Shown here piece after piece: positions 8,366 through 18,321 of a stretch of DNA of 42,128 nt. A program made the position numbers and the translations under genes. The stretch comes from an uncultured Alphaproteobacteria bacterium. Its GTDB lineage: Bacteria > Pseudomonadota > Alphaproteobacteria > HIMB59 > GCA-002718135. The stretch covers positions 1-42,128 of the forward strand of contig CACBQR010000006.1 of NCBI GenBank assembly GCA_902541435.1, in the 5' to 3' direction. Each line of letters begins with the position of its first letter. The stretch's first letter is position 1. Under the pieces are notes generated by a model. It searched no databases and had not been told where the DNA came from. It saw only the letters and a list, made by a program, of their open reading frames with translations.

Positions 8366-11170
8366 ATGAATTTAGATAAAATTGTTATAAAAGGTGCAAG
8401 AGAGCACAATCTTAAAAATATCAACTTAGAAATACCAAAAAATAAACTTGTTGTAATTACAGGTGTAAGTGGCTCAGGAAAATCAACTTTAGCATTTGAT
8501 ACAATTTATTCTGAGGGACAAAGGAAATATGTTGAGAGTCTATCAGCATATGCAAGACAATTTCTTCAAATGATGAATAAGCCTGATGTAGATAGCATTG
8601 ATGGTCTATCACCAGCAATTTCTATAGAACAAAAAACTACACAAAAAAATCCAAGAAGTACCGTAGGTACAGTAACAGAAATCTACGATTACCTTAGAGT
8701 GTTATATGCTAGAGTTGGCGTTCCCTACTCTCCAGTAACAGGTAAACCAATTAAATCGCAATCAGTTAGTGAAATGACTGATCTTATAATTAAAAATAAT
8801 ATTGATAAAAGAATTTATATTTTATCTCCAATAGTCAGAGATCGAAAAGGTGAATATCGAAAAGAAATCGAAGATTTAAAAAAAAGAGGTTATCAACGAC
8901 TTAAAGTAGATAATGTTGTCTATGATATTGATGAAGTGCCTTCACTTAAAAAGAATTTTAAACATAATATTGATGTTGTAATTGATCGACTTGTTGTAAA
9001 AAAAAATATCCAACAAAGACTGAGTGAAAGTATAGAAGTTGCGTTAACTTTATCAGATGGTTTGTTATATTTAGAAAATCTTGATACGAATAAAATATCG
9101 ATATTTTCATCAAAATTTGCATGTCCTGTTTCTGGATTTAGTATTGAAGAAATTGAACCTAGATTATTTAGTTTTAATGCACCGCAGGGTGCATGTTCTG
9201 AGTGTGATGGTTTAGGAGTTGAAAAATATTTTGACGAAAACAAGATTGTGCCAGATGAGACTAGATCGATTTCTGATGGAGCTATTAAACCCTGGGAAAC
9301 TAAAGTATTTGGTTACCAAAAAAAATATTTTGTTGAAACAATAGATAAAATTTTAAAACAATTTAAGGTAAAGAAAAATGTTCCATGGAGTGAAATTCCA
9401 AAAAAAGTTAAAAATATAATTCTTTATGGAGATGAGAATAGTGAACTAAATTTTTTATATGATTTTGAGGGTATAATTAACTTTATTGATCGTAAATATG
9501 AGGAAACTGAGAGATGGTGGCTTCAGTATGAATTAGAAAAATATTTATCTGAAAGAGACTGTGAAGTTTGTAATGGTTTTCGCCTTAACGAGAAGGCTTT
9601 AGCCGTAAGAATTGATGAAAATCATATTGGTAATATTACTAAAAAATCAATTAGCGAATGTTTACACTGGTTTTCATCACTTGAAAGTAAACTTGATAAA
9701 AATAATAAAAAAATTGCTGAAGGAGTAATTAAAGAAATTAAAGATAGATTAGTTTTTTTAAATAGAGTTGGTTTAGATTATTTATCATTAGCAAGAGCTA
9801 GTAAAACTTTATCTGGAGGTGAAAGTCAAAGAATTAGATTAGCAAGTCAAATTGGTTCTGGTTTAACAGGGGTTTTGTATGTTCTAGACGAACCTTCTAT
9901 TGGGTTACATCAAAAAGATAATCAACAACTAATTGAAACTTTATTTAGATTAAGAGATTTAGGAAATACAGTAATTGTTGTTGAGCATGATGAGGATGCA
10001 ATTAGACAATCTGATCATATAATTGACATAGGTGTGAAAGCTGGTGTTAATGGAGGTCATATAATTGCAGAGGGAGAACTTAAAAAAATATTAAAAAATA
10101 ATAAAAGTTTGACAGCAAAATATTTAAATAAATCTTTAGAAATAGAAGTTCCAAAAAGTAGAAGAAAATTTAATAAAAACAAAGTTTTCAAACTTAATAA
10201 AATTAAAACAAATAATTTGGATAATCTTAATATTACATTACCACTAGGAAATTTTATTACTGTAACGGGTGTTTCTGGAAGTGGAAAATCTTCATTAATA
10301 ATTGATACATTATATCAAAGATTAGATGAATATTTCAATAAATCTCTAAATAAAGATGAAAGTCGTTTTAACTTTAAAGGTATTAATCATATCGATAAAG
10401 TGATTGATATAGATCAATCCCCCATTGGAAGAACACCTAGATCAAATCCAGCAACATACACAGGATGCTTTACTCCTATTAGAGATTGGTTTGCTAATTT
10501 AAATGAGTCAAGTGCTAGAGGCTACAAACCAGGCCGTTTTTCATTTAACGTTAAGGGCGGGAGATGTGAATCATGCGAAGGTGATGGAGTAAAAAAAATA
10601 GAAATGCATTTTTTAGCCGATGTTTATGTCGAGTGTGATATTTGTAAAGGTAAAAGGTATAATAGAGAAACTCTAGAAGTAAAATATAAAGATAAATCTA
10701 TTTCAGATGTTTTAGAAATGACAGTTGAAGAAGGTTATAAATTTTTTGATAAAATTCCTGCAATAAAACAAAAACTACAAACTCTAATGGATGTTGGACT
10801 AGATTATATAAAAATAGGTCAATCAGCTACTACTTTGTCAGGTGGTGAAGCGCAAAGAATAAAATTATCAAAAGAATTATCAAAAAGATCAACAGGAAAA
10901 ACACTATATATCCTAGATGAGCCAACAACTGGTCTTCATTTTGATGATGTTAAAAAATTACTTAAAATTCTTCATACACTCGTTGATGAAGGTAATACTG
11001 TAATTGTTATAGAACATAATCTTGATGTTATTAAAACAGCTGATCATATAATTGATCTTGGTCCTCTAGGAGGTGTAAATGGTGGTCAAATTGTTGGAAC
11101 TGGTACCCCCGAAGATATTGCAAATAATAAAAAAAGCTATACAGGTGAGTTTTTAAAGAAAATTTTATAA
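8366..11170 (+). CDS. uvrA: Excinuclease ABC subunit A
   Basis: UvrA is the damage sensor of nucleotide excision repair, an ABC ATPase dimer that loads UvrB. The 934-residue protein has two ATPase cassettes. Walker [10 protein letters not shown] is near residue 33 and a second GVSGSGKSS near 640. There are two ABC signatures ([25 protein letters not shown]), each followed by a Walker B with LDEP. The last zinc finger is intact (CESCEGDG and [10 protein letters not shown]). The first reads CPVSGF from Cys253, with Ser256 replacing the second Cys, while its partner CSEC is present. I believe this replacement also occurs in other alphaproteobacterial UvrA proteins. It is followed after 15 bases by the superoxide dismutase gene. 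Confidence 0.97.
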   Translation: MNLDKIVIKGAREHNLKNINLEIPKNKLVVITGVSGSGKSTLAFDTIYSEGQRKYVESLSAYARQFLQMMNKPDVDSIDGLSPAISIEQKTTQKNPRSTVGTVTEIYDYLRVLYARVGVPYSPVTGKPIKSQSVSEMTDLIIKNNIDKRIYILSPIVRDRKGEYRKEIEDLKKRGYQRLKVDNVVYDIDEVPSLKKNFKHNIDVVIDRLVVKKNIQQRLSESIEVALTLSDGLLYLENLDTNKISIFSSKFACPVSGFSIEEIEPRLFSFNAPQGACSECDGLGVEKYFDENKIVPDETRSISDGAIKPWETKVFGYQKKYFVETIDKILKQFKVKKNVPWSEIPKKVKNIILYGDENSELNFLYDFEGIINFIDRKYEETERWWLQYELEKYLSERDCEVCNGFRLNEKALAVRIDENHIGNITKKSISECLHWFSSLESKLDKNNKKIAEGVIKEIKDRLVFLNRVGLDYLSLARASKTLSGGESQRIRLASQIGSGLTGVLYVLDEPSIGLHQKDNQQLIETLFRLRDLGNTVIVVEHDEDAIRQSDHIIDIGVKAGVNGGHIIAEGELKKILKNNKSLTAKYLNKSLEIEVPKSRRKFNKNKVFKLNKIKTNNLDNLNITLPLGNFITVTGVSGSGKSSLIIDTLYQRLDEYFNKSLNKDESRFNFKGINHIDKVIDIDQSPIGRTPRSNPATYTGCFTPIRDWFANLNESSARGYKPGRFSFNVKGGRCESCEGDGVKKIEMHFLADVYVECDICKGKRYNRETLEVKYKDKSISDVLEMTVEEGYKFFDKIPAIKQKLQTLMDVGLDYIKIGQSATTLSGGEAQRIKLSKELSKRSTGKTLYILDEPTTGLHFDDVKKLLKILHTLVDEGNTVIVIEHNLDVIKTADHIIDLGPLGGVNGGQIVGTGTPEDIANNKKSYTGEFLKKIL

Positions 11171-11173
11171 ATT

Positions 11174-11179
11174 AAAGGA
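11174..11179 (+). promoter_or_regulatory. Ribosome binding site of the superoxide dismutase gene
   Basis: AAAGGA lies 6 bases before the ATG at 11186. It is one of the few clear Shine-Dalgarno sequences in this window, which suits a highly expressed protein. The gene may also be reached by uvrA transcription. Confidence 0.55.
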
Positions 11180-11185
11180 AATAAA

Positions 11186-11782
11186 ATGATAAATCTAGAG
11201 TTACCAGATCTACCCTACAGTAAAGATGCTCTAATGCCGTATATGTCGGCTGAAACTTTAGAGTTGCATCATGATAAGCATCACATGGCTTACATTACTA
11301 ATGGAAATAAATTTATTAAAGAACAGAATATATCAGATGATAATGTTAATGATATTATAATCAACTCTTATCAAAAAAATGCTCCAGTGTTCAACAATGT
11401 AGCACAGCATATAAATCATGTTCATTTTTGGGAAGTAATGAAAAATAATCCAGATGGAAAAATTCCATCTGAGCTCGAAAATAAGATTGTTTCAGATATT
11501 GGTTCAGTTGAAAAAATGAAAGAAGATTTTATAAATGCAGGCATTGGGCAATTTGGATCAGGTTGGTGTTGGTTAGTTTTAAATAATGGAAAATTAGAAA
11601 TCACAAAAACACCAAATGGAGAAAACCCAATGGTTCATGGTCACACTCCTCTACTTGGATGTGATGTTTGGGAGCACTCATATTATGTAGATTATAGAAA
11701 TAGAAGACCTGATTATTTAAAAGCATTTATTGATAATTTAGTTAATTGGGAAAAAGTTACAGAAAATTTAAATAACGCCTAA
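11186..11782 (+). CDS. sodB: Superoxide dismutase, Fe type
   Basis: The enzyme converts superoxide to oxygen and hydrogen peroxide. The 198-residue protein has the four metal ligands in place: His in LHHDKHHMAYI (about residue 27), His in HINHVHFWEV (about 74), and Asp and His in CDVWEHSYYVDY (about 157-161). The Gln in NNVAQHINH sits where iron enzymes carry their active-site Gln, so an Fe or cambialistic enzyme is more likely than a strict Mn enzyme. There is no signal peptide, so it is cytosolic. It lies 15 bases after uvrA, preceded by a clear ribosome binding site. Its stop overlaps the convergent secF stop by 4 bases. Confidence 0.95.
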   Translation: MINLELPDLPYSKDALMPYMSAETLELHHDKHHMAYITNGNKFIKEQNISDDNVNDIIINSYQKNAPVFNNVAQHINHVHFWEVMKNNPDGKIPSELENKIVSDIGSVEKMKEDFINAGIGQFGSGWCWLVLNNGKLEITKTPNGENPMVHGHTPLLGCDVWEHSYYVDYRNRRPDYLKAFIDNLVNWEKVTENLNNA

Positions 11783-12678
11783 TCATCTTCATCTTGCGGT
11801 CTAAACTTAAAGATTAATAAAGTTGGGACCGCAATAAATACTGATGAGTATGTCCCAATTATTACGCCAATAATCATTGTTAAAGCAAAAGGTCTAATAA
11901 CCTCTCCTCCAAATACAAATAAAGACACTAATGCTAGAAGCGTTGTTAAACTTGTCATTATTGTTCTAGATAAAGTATTATTAACTGATAGATTAAAAAG
12001 ATCTACTAGTTCAAGTTTCTTATATTTGCGCAAATTTTCACGTACTCTATCAAATATTACTACAGTGTCATTTATTGAATAACCAGCAATTGTAAGGATT
12101 GCTGCAATTGTTGATAAAGAAAATTCTATGTTTAATAAAGAAAGTAATCCAAGAGTAAATAATACATCATGAGTTAATGCTACAACGGCACCAAAACCAA
12201 ACTGCCATTCAAAACGCAACCAAATATAAATCAAGATTGCAATTAAAGCAAAAGACACTGCTTGAAATCCTCGAAATAATAACTCTGAACTTATTGTAGG
12301 ACCAACAAATTCAGATCTTCTAAATTCAACAACTTTATCCTGTATTAAATTTTTGACAGAATTAACTGTTTCTATACTTTCTTGATTACTTTTATTTTGA
12401 AGTCGTATTAAAATAATGCTTTCTTTACCAAATTTTTGTAATGTTACGTCATTGTAAGTTGATGATAAGATTTCTCTTAATTCACTAATAGAAGTATTTT
12501 TTGTACTTACTTCAATTAATGTACCGCCTTTAAAATCAATTCCTAAGTTTAGACCTTTTATACTCAATAAACCAATTGAAATTAATATTGCAACAATAGA
12601 TAAAATTAGAAAGTTTCTTCTTAGACCTAAAAAATTAACATTAGGCTCAACAGGAATAATTTTATTTAAACCTAGCAT
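11779..12678 (-). CDS. secF: Protein translocase subunit SecF
   Basis: SecF pairs with SecD to pull secretory proteins through SecYEG using the proton gradient. The 299-residue protein has an N-terminal membrane segment (about residues 24-43), then the family signature GLNLGIDFKGGTLIEV, a periplasmic loop, and five membrane segments from about 135. In the middle of these lies ILTIAGYSINDTVVIFDRVR, the conserved RND core motif. It starts within the stop of secD (TAATG), so the two are translationally coupled. It is last in a yajC-secD-secF operon and converges on the dismutase gene. Confidence 0.96.
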   Translation of the reverse strand: MLGLNKIIPVEPNVNFLGLRRNFLILSIVAILISIGLLSIKGLNLGIDFKGGTLIEVSTKNTSISELREILSSTYNDVTLQKFGKESIILIRLQNKSNQESIETVNSVKNLIQDKVVEFRRSEFVGPTISSELLFRGFQAVSFALIAILIYIWLRFEWQFGFGAVVALTHDVLFTLGLLSLLNIEFSLSTIAAILTIAGYSINDTVVIFDRVRENLRKYKKLELVDLFNLSVNNTLSRTIMTSLTTLLALVSLFVFGGEVIRPFALTMIIGVIIGTYSSVFIAVPTLLIFKFRPQDEDD

Positions 12679-14228
12679 TAGAGATTTAATTCCTTTTTAT
12701 TAGCAATTGAAAGATATAAATAAACCATAAAATTTGTAAGCATTAGTGCAGTAAACATGGAAGCAATAACACCCAATGATAATGTAATGGAGAAACCTCT
12801 AATAGGACCTGATCCAAAAGCAAATAATAATACAGCTGCAATTAATGTAGTTATATTTGCATCTAAAATCGTTGACATTGCTCTATCAAAGCCATTTTTT
12901 ACAATTATAAAAACTTTTGTTTGTTTTAAACTTTCTTCTTTAATTCTTTCAAATATTAGAACATTTGCATCCACAGCCATACCTATTGTCAACACTATTC
13001 CAGCAATACCAGGTAAAGTCAAAGTGGCTCCAATTGTTCCTAGTAAAGAAATAATAATAAATAAGTTAATAATTAATGAAACATTAGCAAGAGCTCCAAA
13101 CATACCATAAATAAGTATCATAAATATACATACTAAAACCATTCCAATTAAAGCAGCAATTTGCCCAGCAGCAATTGAGTCAGCTCCCAAGCTTGCTCCA
13201 ACAGATCTTTCTTCAACTATTTCTAAAGGAGCAGGTAAAGCACCAGCTCTAAGCAAAGTTGCTAAATCAACTGCTTCTTCCATTTTAAAATTACCTGTAA
13301 TAATTCCATTACCGCCATCTATTTGTGATCGTATGTTTGGTGCGGTTATTACTACTCCATCTAATAAAACAGCTAATCTTTTTCCGATATTATCTCTTGT
13401 TAAAACACTAAATTTTTGACCACCTTCAACATTGAAACTAAAACTTACTGCTGGAGCACCGTTTTCATCTCTTGTGGCATTAGCATTATTAAGGTTTTCA
13501 CCTCCAATTTCTACTTTTTTATTTATTAGATATTTAATACTTGAATCATTGATATCAGAAACAATAGTTTTACCAAAAGGGGGAAGGTTTGCATTAAGCG
13601 CAGAAGAGTTTTCTTCATCTACTAAGTGAAAAGTCAATTTAGCTGTTTTACCCAATAATTCTTTTATTCTTTCAGGATCTTTGATACCTGGTAATTGTAG
13701 AAGTATTCTTTTTTTTCCAGATCTTTGAATTAGTGGTTCATTTGTTCCAGATTCATCTATCCTTTTTCGAACTATTTCCAATGATTGTTTAATTGCAGCA
13801 TCTTGCATATTTTTTTTATATTCATCATTTAATTTAATAAAAATTTTATTATTATCTATTTTTAAAGTAGCGGCCCTATATTTTTGTAAAAAATTGTCTT
13901 TTATTTCATTAATTTTTTCATTGTTATTAAGAGTTATAATAACTTCATTATCAGAAATATCTATCGTATTTATTTTAGCATTTTGATCCCTTGTAATTAA
14001 ACGCATACTATCTACAAAGTTATCTATTTCTTCCTTATATAATACATCGAGCTGAATCTCTAATAATAGGTATGATCCACCTTGTAAGTCTAAACCTAAA
14101 TTAATCTTATTTTTTAAAAACCAGTTTTCAGAATTTTCATCATATATAATCGAAGGAATTGCAAATATTATTCCTAATAAAACTAATGTAAGTACAGTGA
14201 ATGATTTCCAGATAGGGTAATTTTTCAT
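12678..14228 (-). CDS. secD: Protein translocase subunit SecD
   Basis: SecD is the larger partner of SecF in the accessory translocon motor. The 516-residue protein has one N-terminal membrane segment, then KINLGLDLQGGSYLLLEI. A large periplasmic region (about residues 60-340) includes KRILLQLPGIKDPERIKELL and NGIITGNFKMEEAVDLATLL. Five membrane helices follow with GIVLTIGMAVDANVLIFERI, the motif shared with SecF. It is somewhat shorter than the E. coli protein (about 615), as in many alphaproteobacteria. It follows yajC after 11 bases and shares its last base with the secF start. Confidence 0.96.
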   Translation of the reverse strand: MKNYPIWKSFTVLTLVLLGIIFAIPSIIYDENSENWFLKNKINLGLDLQGGSYLLLEIQLDVLYKEEIDNFVDSMRLITRDQNAKINTIDISDNEVIITLNNNEKINEIKDNFLQKYRAATLKIDNNKIFIKLNDEYKKNMQDAAIKQSLEIVRKRIDESGTNEPLIQRSGKKRILLQLPGIKDPERIKELLGKTAKLTFHLVDEENSSALNANLPPFGKTIVSDINDSSIKYLINKKVEIGGENLNNANATRDENGAPAVSFSFNVEGGQKFSVLTRDNIGKRLAVLLDGVVITAPNIRSQIDGGNGIITGNFKMEEAVDLATLLRAGALPAPLEIVEERSVGASLGADSIAAGQIAALIGMVLVCIFMILIYGMFGALANVSLIINLFIIISLLGTIGATLTLPGIAGIVLTIGMAVDANVLIFERIKEESLKQTKVFIIVKNGFDRAMSTILDANITTLIAAVLLFAFGSGPIRGFSITLSLGVIASMFTALMLTNFMVYLYLSIANKKELNL

Positions 14229-14239
14229 TAATAAAAAAT

Positions 14240-14581
14240 TTATTTTTTTCTAGAAAATAAAGAGAAGCCAGATTTACCTTTGACCACTTCTTTTGGTATT
14301 TCTTTTTTTTGTACTTCAGGCATTGCATATAAATCCGCAACCATTCCTGAAGCAATTTTAATTTCAACATTTTCTGCCACTTCTAATGTTAATTCTCTAT
14401 TATCTGCAACCTTATTTATGGTTCCAATAATTCCACCTGAGGTAACTATTTTGTCTCCTCTTTTTAAATTAGATAGCATTTCTTTATGCTGTTTAACTTT
14501 TTTTTGTTGAGGTCTAATTAGTAAAAAATAAAAAACTACAAATATTAAAATAAGTGGTAAAAATGTTCCAAATGCTTCCAT
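14240..14581 (-). CDS. yajC: Preprotein translocase subunit YajC
   Basis: YajC is a small single-span membrane protein associated with SecDF-YidC. The 113-residue protein has one N-terminal membrane helix (FLPLILIFVVFYFLLIRPQQ, residues 7-26) running directly into the RPQQKKVKQH signature. A cytosolic beta domain follows with LKRGDKIVTSGGIIGTINKV. The C-terminal tail is basic and poorly conserved. It is first in the yajC-secD-secF operon, and 75 bases separate its start from the divergent DUF815 gene. Confidence 0.96.
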   Translation of the reverse strand: MEAFGTFLPLILIFVVFYFLLIRPQQKKVKQHKEMLSNLKRGDKIVTSGGIIGTINKVADNRELTLEVAENVEIKIASGMVADLYAMPEVQKKEIPKEVVKGKSGFSLFSRKK

Positions 14582-14656
14582 AATAACGCCTATGATGATT
14601 TAATTTGAGTGAATTATTATACTGTGTAATAAGAAAAATCAAATAAAGTATTTGTA

Positions 14657-15460
14657 ATGTTTATAAGCAATTTTTTATCAAATCTAACTGTCTCAAGAGG
14701 AAGAGCATTTATTTGGGATAGTAATATTAAAAATTTGAAAATAATATCGAATTTTAGATGTTTAGATTTAGATCTTTTGGTTGGATTAGAAAGGCAGAAA
14801 AAAACGATATTAAATAATACGTTAAATTTTTCAGAAGGTAATTTTACAAATAATGCTTTACTATGGGGATCAAGAGGTAATGGTAAAAGTTCTCTAATTA
14901 AATCTGTTTTTAATGAAGTAAACAAAAAAAATAAAAAGTTAAAATTAATACAATTAAATAAGAACAATATTTTTGATATTGAAATAATTTATGAAAAATA
15001 TGAAAATTTTAAAAATTTTAATTTTATAATTTTTATTGATGATTTATCATTTGAAAAAATAGATAGTGATTACAAAATAATTAAATCTACTTTAGATGGA
15101 AGTATACAAAATCAACCTAAGAATATTATTTTATATGTTACCTCAAATAGAAGACATTTAATGCCTAGGGATATGATAGAAAATGAAAGATCTTCTGCAA
15201 TTCATACAGACGAAAGTGTTGAAGAAAAAATCAGTCTAAGTGATCGATTTGGTTTATGGATTGGTTTTCATAATATTTCTCAAAATGATTATATTAATAT
15301 CATTAGTAAATATTGTGAGAAATTAAATTTGCCATTTAATAAAGATACAGAAAAAGAAGCAATTAAATGGAGTTTGCAAAGAGGTAATAGAACAGGTAGG
15401 TCAGCTTGGCAATTTATTATTAATTATGCAGCTGAAAAAAATAAGAAAATAGATTTTTAA
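14657..15460 (+). CDS. DUF815-family AAA-type ATPase
   Basis: The 267-residue protein matches the DUF815 family of predicted P-loop ATPases often found beside yajC-secDF in alphaproteobacteria. The Walker A GSRGNGKSS is near residue 73. FIIFIDDLSFEKID serves as Walker B, and ILYVTSNRRHLMPRDM contains the sensor-1 region. The signature SLSDRFGLWIGFH follows, and the C-terminal RGNRTGRSAWQF carries arginines typical of the family. The biochemical function is unknown; a chaperone-like or remodelling role is only a guess from the fold. It is divergent from yajC and ends 1 base before the convergent FKBP gene. Confidence 0.88.
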   Translation: MFISNFLSNLTVSRGRAFIWDSNIKNLKIISNFRCLDLDLLVGLERQKKTILNNTLNFSEGNFTNNALLWGSRGNGKSSLIKSVFNEVNKKNKKLKLIQLNKNNIFDIEIIYEKYENFKNFNFIIFIDDLSFEKIDSDYKIIKSTLDGSIQNQPKNIILYVTSNRRHLMPRDMIENERSSAIHTDESVEEKISLSDRFGLWIGFHNISQNDYINIISKYCEKLNLPFNKDTEKEAIKWSLQRGNRTGRSAWQFIINYAAEKNKKIDF

Positions 15461-15461
15461 T

Positions 15462-16184
15462 TTATTCAAAATCAAAATTTATTTTTTCTAGACCAGAAAT
15501 ACCATCTTTTAAATGATATATATTAATCTGCTTTAGTTGCTCAACAAATCCATTAGCTAAAATTGATGATATATCTCCGTTCTGACTTACAAAAACAACT
15601 TTTTCTCCAATTTGTACATTTTCTTTATACTTATCAAAAAAATCAGGAAAAAAATTCCCATTTTTATCAAATGCAGTTATTTGAATAGCACCAGGTATTA
15701 TATTTGAATTAATGATTTCATCATTAGTTCTAATATCTATAATTTTAAAATCACCAGTCATTGCTAATTTAAGTTGATAACCATCTATTTCTTTATATCC
15801 TGGAGGGATTACTTTTATGACTTCAATTTCAAAAATAAGATTTGATTTTGGTGGGATCAAACTACCTGCACCATTTTCTCCATATGCTAACTCATATGGA
15901 ATAAAAATTGTTCTTTTGCCACCTTCTTTCATTCCAAGTAACCCAGTTTCCCAACCTAAGATTACTTGTCTTACGCCTATTTGAAAATCAAACAATTGTC
16001 CTCTATCATAGGAACTATCAAAAACAGTATTATCTTCTAATTTACCAATGTAATGAACAGATACTTTTGAGTGATTTTTTACCTCTAAACCATTTCCTAT
16101 AATTTCATTTACGATTTGAACTTCATTAGAAAAAGATTTGTAACTAAAAATACAAATAAATAAAAATAATAAAATTTTGATCAT
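15462..16184 (-). CDS. Secreted FKBP-type peptidyl-prolyl isomerase fused to a degenerate rhodanese-like domain
   Basis: The protein (240 residues) starts with a hydrophobic signal sequence (about residues 1-19), so it is probably periplasmic. Residues 25-120 form an FKBP domain with the active-site pattern intact: VHYIGKL, FDSSYDRG, VILGWETGL, ELAYGENG and a late Phe in LIFEIEVI. It should isomerise Xaa-Pro bonds and assist folding. Residues 135-238 resemble a rhodanese fold (FKIIDIRTNDEI, IPGAIQI, GEKVVFVSQNGDIS, IYHLKDGISGLEKI). The catalytic Cys position is Ser200, so sulfur transfer is unlikely. Its ATG overlaps the stop of the upstream EamA gene (TAATG), so it is coupled to that transporter. 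Confidence 0.85.
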   Translation of the reverse strand: MIKILLFLFICIFSYKSFSNEVQIVNEIIGNGLEVKNHSKVSVHYIGKLEDNTVFDSSYDRGQLFDFQIGVRQVILGWETGLLGMKEGGKRTIFIPYELAYGENGAGSLIPPKSNLIFEIEVIKVIPPGYKEIDGYQLKLAMTGDFKIIDIRTNDEIINSNIIPGAIQITAFDKNGNFFPDFFDKYKENVQIGEKVVFVSQNGDISSILANGFVEQLKQINIYHLKDGISGLEKINFDFE

Positions 16185-17062
16185 TATTCAGCCTCTTTTA
16201 ATTGTTTTATTTGTGAAGGTAATGAAACAATTCCACTTAAAACAATAAATATTGCTCCAATATAAGCATATAAATTCATATATTCATTAAATATAAATAT
16301 TCCAACTAATGATGACCACAATACCTGAAGATAAACCAAGCTAAATACTGATGCATAATGTTTTTGTGCAATTTTAAATGCAGTAGTTGCAAAAAACATA
16401 GCTGAGTTAATAAATAATGCAGCAGTTAAAATTAAAAAAAACTCAAAAAGAGTCACTTTTAATGGGTTCATTAAAAATAAAGGTATTGAAATTAAATGAA
16501 CAAAAAAACCACCATACAAAAAATAACCAATATTTGTTGTTACATGACTATATTTATTTACTATAAAAGTTGTTACGGTAATTAGAAAAACTCCAATAAG
16601 AACAATTAAATAATAGATATTAAAACTTTCAAAACCTGGCTGAATAACAAACAAAACTCCTAAGAAACCAATAAATAAAGAAAGATAAGTCAAAATATTT
16701 AATTTTTCATTTAGTAAAAAAATAGCAAATATTGTTCCCATTAATGGTGCAGTCATATTCAATGTTGTAAATTCTGGAAGTTTAATTTGTTCAAGTGTTA
16801 TAAAAGCAATAAATGGCAAAGGTATATTTAAAAGACCTCTAAAAATAGGAGGAAAATAATTAGTACATTTTATATTTTTTTTTAAAGTTCCATCAATAAA
16901 TAAATAAAATGGGAAACATAAATAAATCGGTATTCCATAAAAAATGAAATGATAAAATTTTACATTTGTTTGAGATAAATAATTTATTATTGCATCATTT
17001 GTTACAAAAAAAATACCTGCAAAAAATAATAAAATCGATGAATAAGCAATGCTTTTTTTCAT
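16184..17062 (-). CDS. EamA-family (drug/metabolite superfamily) transporter, copy 1
   Basis: The 292-residue protein has ten predicted membrane helices in two EamA halves. Typical features are DAIINYLSQTNVKFYHFIFY in the first half and FTTLNMTAPLMGTIFAIFLL followed by NEKLN at the end of it. GFLGVLFVIQPGFESFNIYY opens the second half. EamA proteins export or import small metabolites, and the substrate cannot be read from sequence. The next gene upstream is a clear paralogue in the same orientation, separated by 30 bases, so this is a tandem duplication. The stop overlaps the start of the FKBP gene. Confidence 0.88.
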   Translation of the reverse strand: MKKSIAYSSILLFFAGIFFVTNDAIINYLSQTNVKFYHFIFYGIPIYLCFPFYLFIDGTLKKNIKCTNYFPPIFRGLLNIPLPFIAFITLEQIKLPEFTTLNMTAPLMGTIFAIFLLNEKLNILTYLSLFIGFLGVLFVIQPGFESFNIYYLIVLIGVFLITVTTFIVNKYSHVTTNIGYFLYGGFFVHLISIPLFLMNPLKVTLFEFFLILTAALFINSAMFFATTAFKIAQKHYASVFSLVYLQVLWSSLVGIFIFNEYMNLYAYIGAIFIVLSGIVSLPSQIKQLKEAE

Positions 17063-17092
17063 TATATTAATAATTTAATTTAGATAATATCA

Positions 17093-17968
17093 TTAATAAT
17101 CATTTAATTGTTTCTTTTGAGCTTGAAGAGATAATAACCCGCTAATAATAATGAATAACGCTCCTAAAATTACAATTATATTTTGATGTTCATTAAAAAT
17201 AAATATACTAATTATAAAAGACCAAAATATTTGTAAATATAATAGACCAAATACAGATGAAAAATGTTTCTGTGAATTTTGAAGAGCATAAGTAAAACAA
17301 TAAAATCCGATAAATACAATAAAATTAGCAAACATAGATAATTTAATTAATTCAAAATCAATTAAAGGATCATAGTAAAATAATATAAAGGACAATAAGT
17401 TAACAGGTAATACTCCGTATATAAAAAAACCCAAAGTAGAACATATGTCATGAAATTTATTGGCTAAGAAACTTTGTAAAGCCAAAGTAAAAGCTCCAAA
17501 CAATGGACCTAAGTAATATATATTAAAATTACTAAATCCTGGCTGAAGAATAAATAAAACACCTATAAACCCTAAGGTTATCGAAATTATGGTGAATAAA
17601 TTAATTTTTTCTTTCAAAAAAATTATAGCCAAAATCATTCCTAAAATTGGTGATAGCATATTTAATGTTGTCCATTCTGCTAAAGAAATATTTTGTAAAC
17701 TTACAAATAATATAAATGGTATAGGTAAAAAAATTGTTCCTCTTATAATTAAGATTGTGTAATTAGATGATGAAAGATATTTTTTAAAATTTCCTGATAA
17801 GAATAAATATATAAATAATAGAAATAATAATGGACTCCCAAAAACAACATGATGATAAAATCTAAAATTTAAATAAGATAAATGATCAATAATTGCATCA
17901 TGAATAACAAAAAATAAACCGCCACAAATTATTCCTGATGAGCAGTATATTATTTGCTTATTCAACAT
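17093..17968 (-). CDS. EamA-family transporter, copy 2
   Basis: The 291-residue protein has ten predicted membrane helices and is collinear with the neighbouring copy. Shared blocks include DAIIDHLSYLNFRFYH, TTLNMLSPILGMILAI, LKEKIN and GFIGVLFILQPGFSNFNIYY. By eye the two agree at roughly a third to two fifths of positions, so the duplication is old. It is first in a three-gene leftward operon (copy 2, copy 1, FKBP-rhodanese) and divergent from acylphosphatase across 56 bases. The substrate is unknown. Confidence 0.88.
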   Translation of the reverse strand: MLNKQIIYCSSGIICGGLFFVIHDAIIDHLSYLNFRFYHHVVFGSPLLFLLFIYLFLSGNFKKYLSSSNYTILIIRGTIFLPIPFILFVSLQNISLAEWTTLNMLSPILGMILAIIFLKEKINLFTIISITLGFIGVLFILQPGFSNFNIYYLGPLFGAFTLALQSFLANKFHDICSTLGFFIYGVLPVNLLSFILFYYDPLIDFELIKLSMFANFIVFIGFYCFTYALQNSQKHFSSVFGLLYLQIFWSFIISIFIFNEHQNIIVILGALFIIISGLLSLQAQKKQLNDY

Positions 17969-18024
17969 ATTTTAAATTAAAATTAGGATTGTATGTATAA
18001 AAAATTACTTATATTGTTAATCTG

Positions 18025-18321
18025 ATGAATACAAATGAAATTAAAACTTATCGCTTAATAATTAAAGGAAAAGTTCAAGGGGTGGGGTTTAGACATTGGT
18101 TTAGCGATTTGGCAATCTCTTTAGGATTAAACGGTTACATTCAAAATAAAGAAAGTAAAGATGAGGTTGAGGCTATTATTCAAGGAGATATGCAAAGTAT
18201 ACTATCTATTACTGAAAAAGCGAAAGATGGTCCATCACTAGCTTTGGTTGAAGGAGTTATTCCAAATAGTATCATTAGTAATGTTAAGTATTCAGGTTTT
18301 ATAGTTAAATACGAAACTTAA
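18025..18321 (+). CDS. acyP: Acylphosphatase
   Basis: Acylphosphatase hydrolyses the carboxyl-phosphate bond of acylphosphates. The 98-residue protein shows the family signature GKVQGVGFRHWFSDLA, whose Arg binds the phosphate, and GLNGYIQNKES, whose Asn positions the water. The middle reads VEAIIQGD, as expected for the family. The size is normal. Upstream, TTGTAT (17989) and TATATT (18010) could serve as a promoter with a 15-base spacer. The stop overlaps the convergent aminotransferase stop by 4 bases. Confidence 0.94.
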   Translation: MNTNEIKTYRLIIKGKVQGVGFRHWFSDLAISLGLNGYIQNKESKDEVEAIIQGDMQSILSITEKAKDGPSLALVEGVIPNSIISNVKYSGFIVKYET

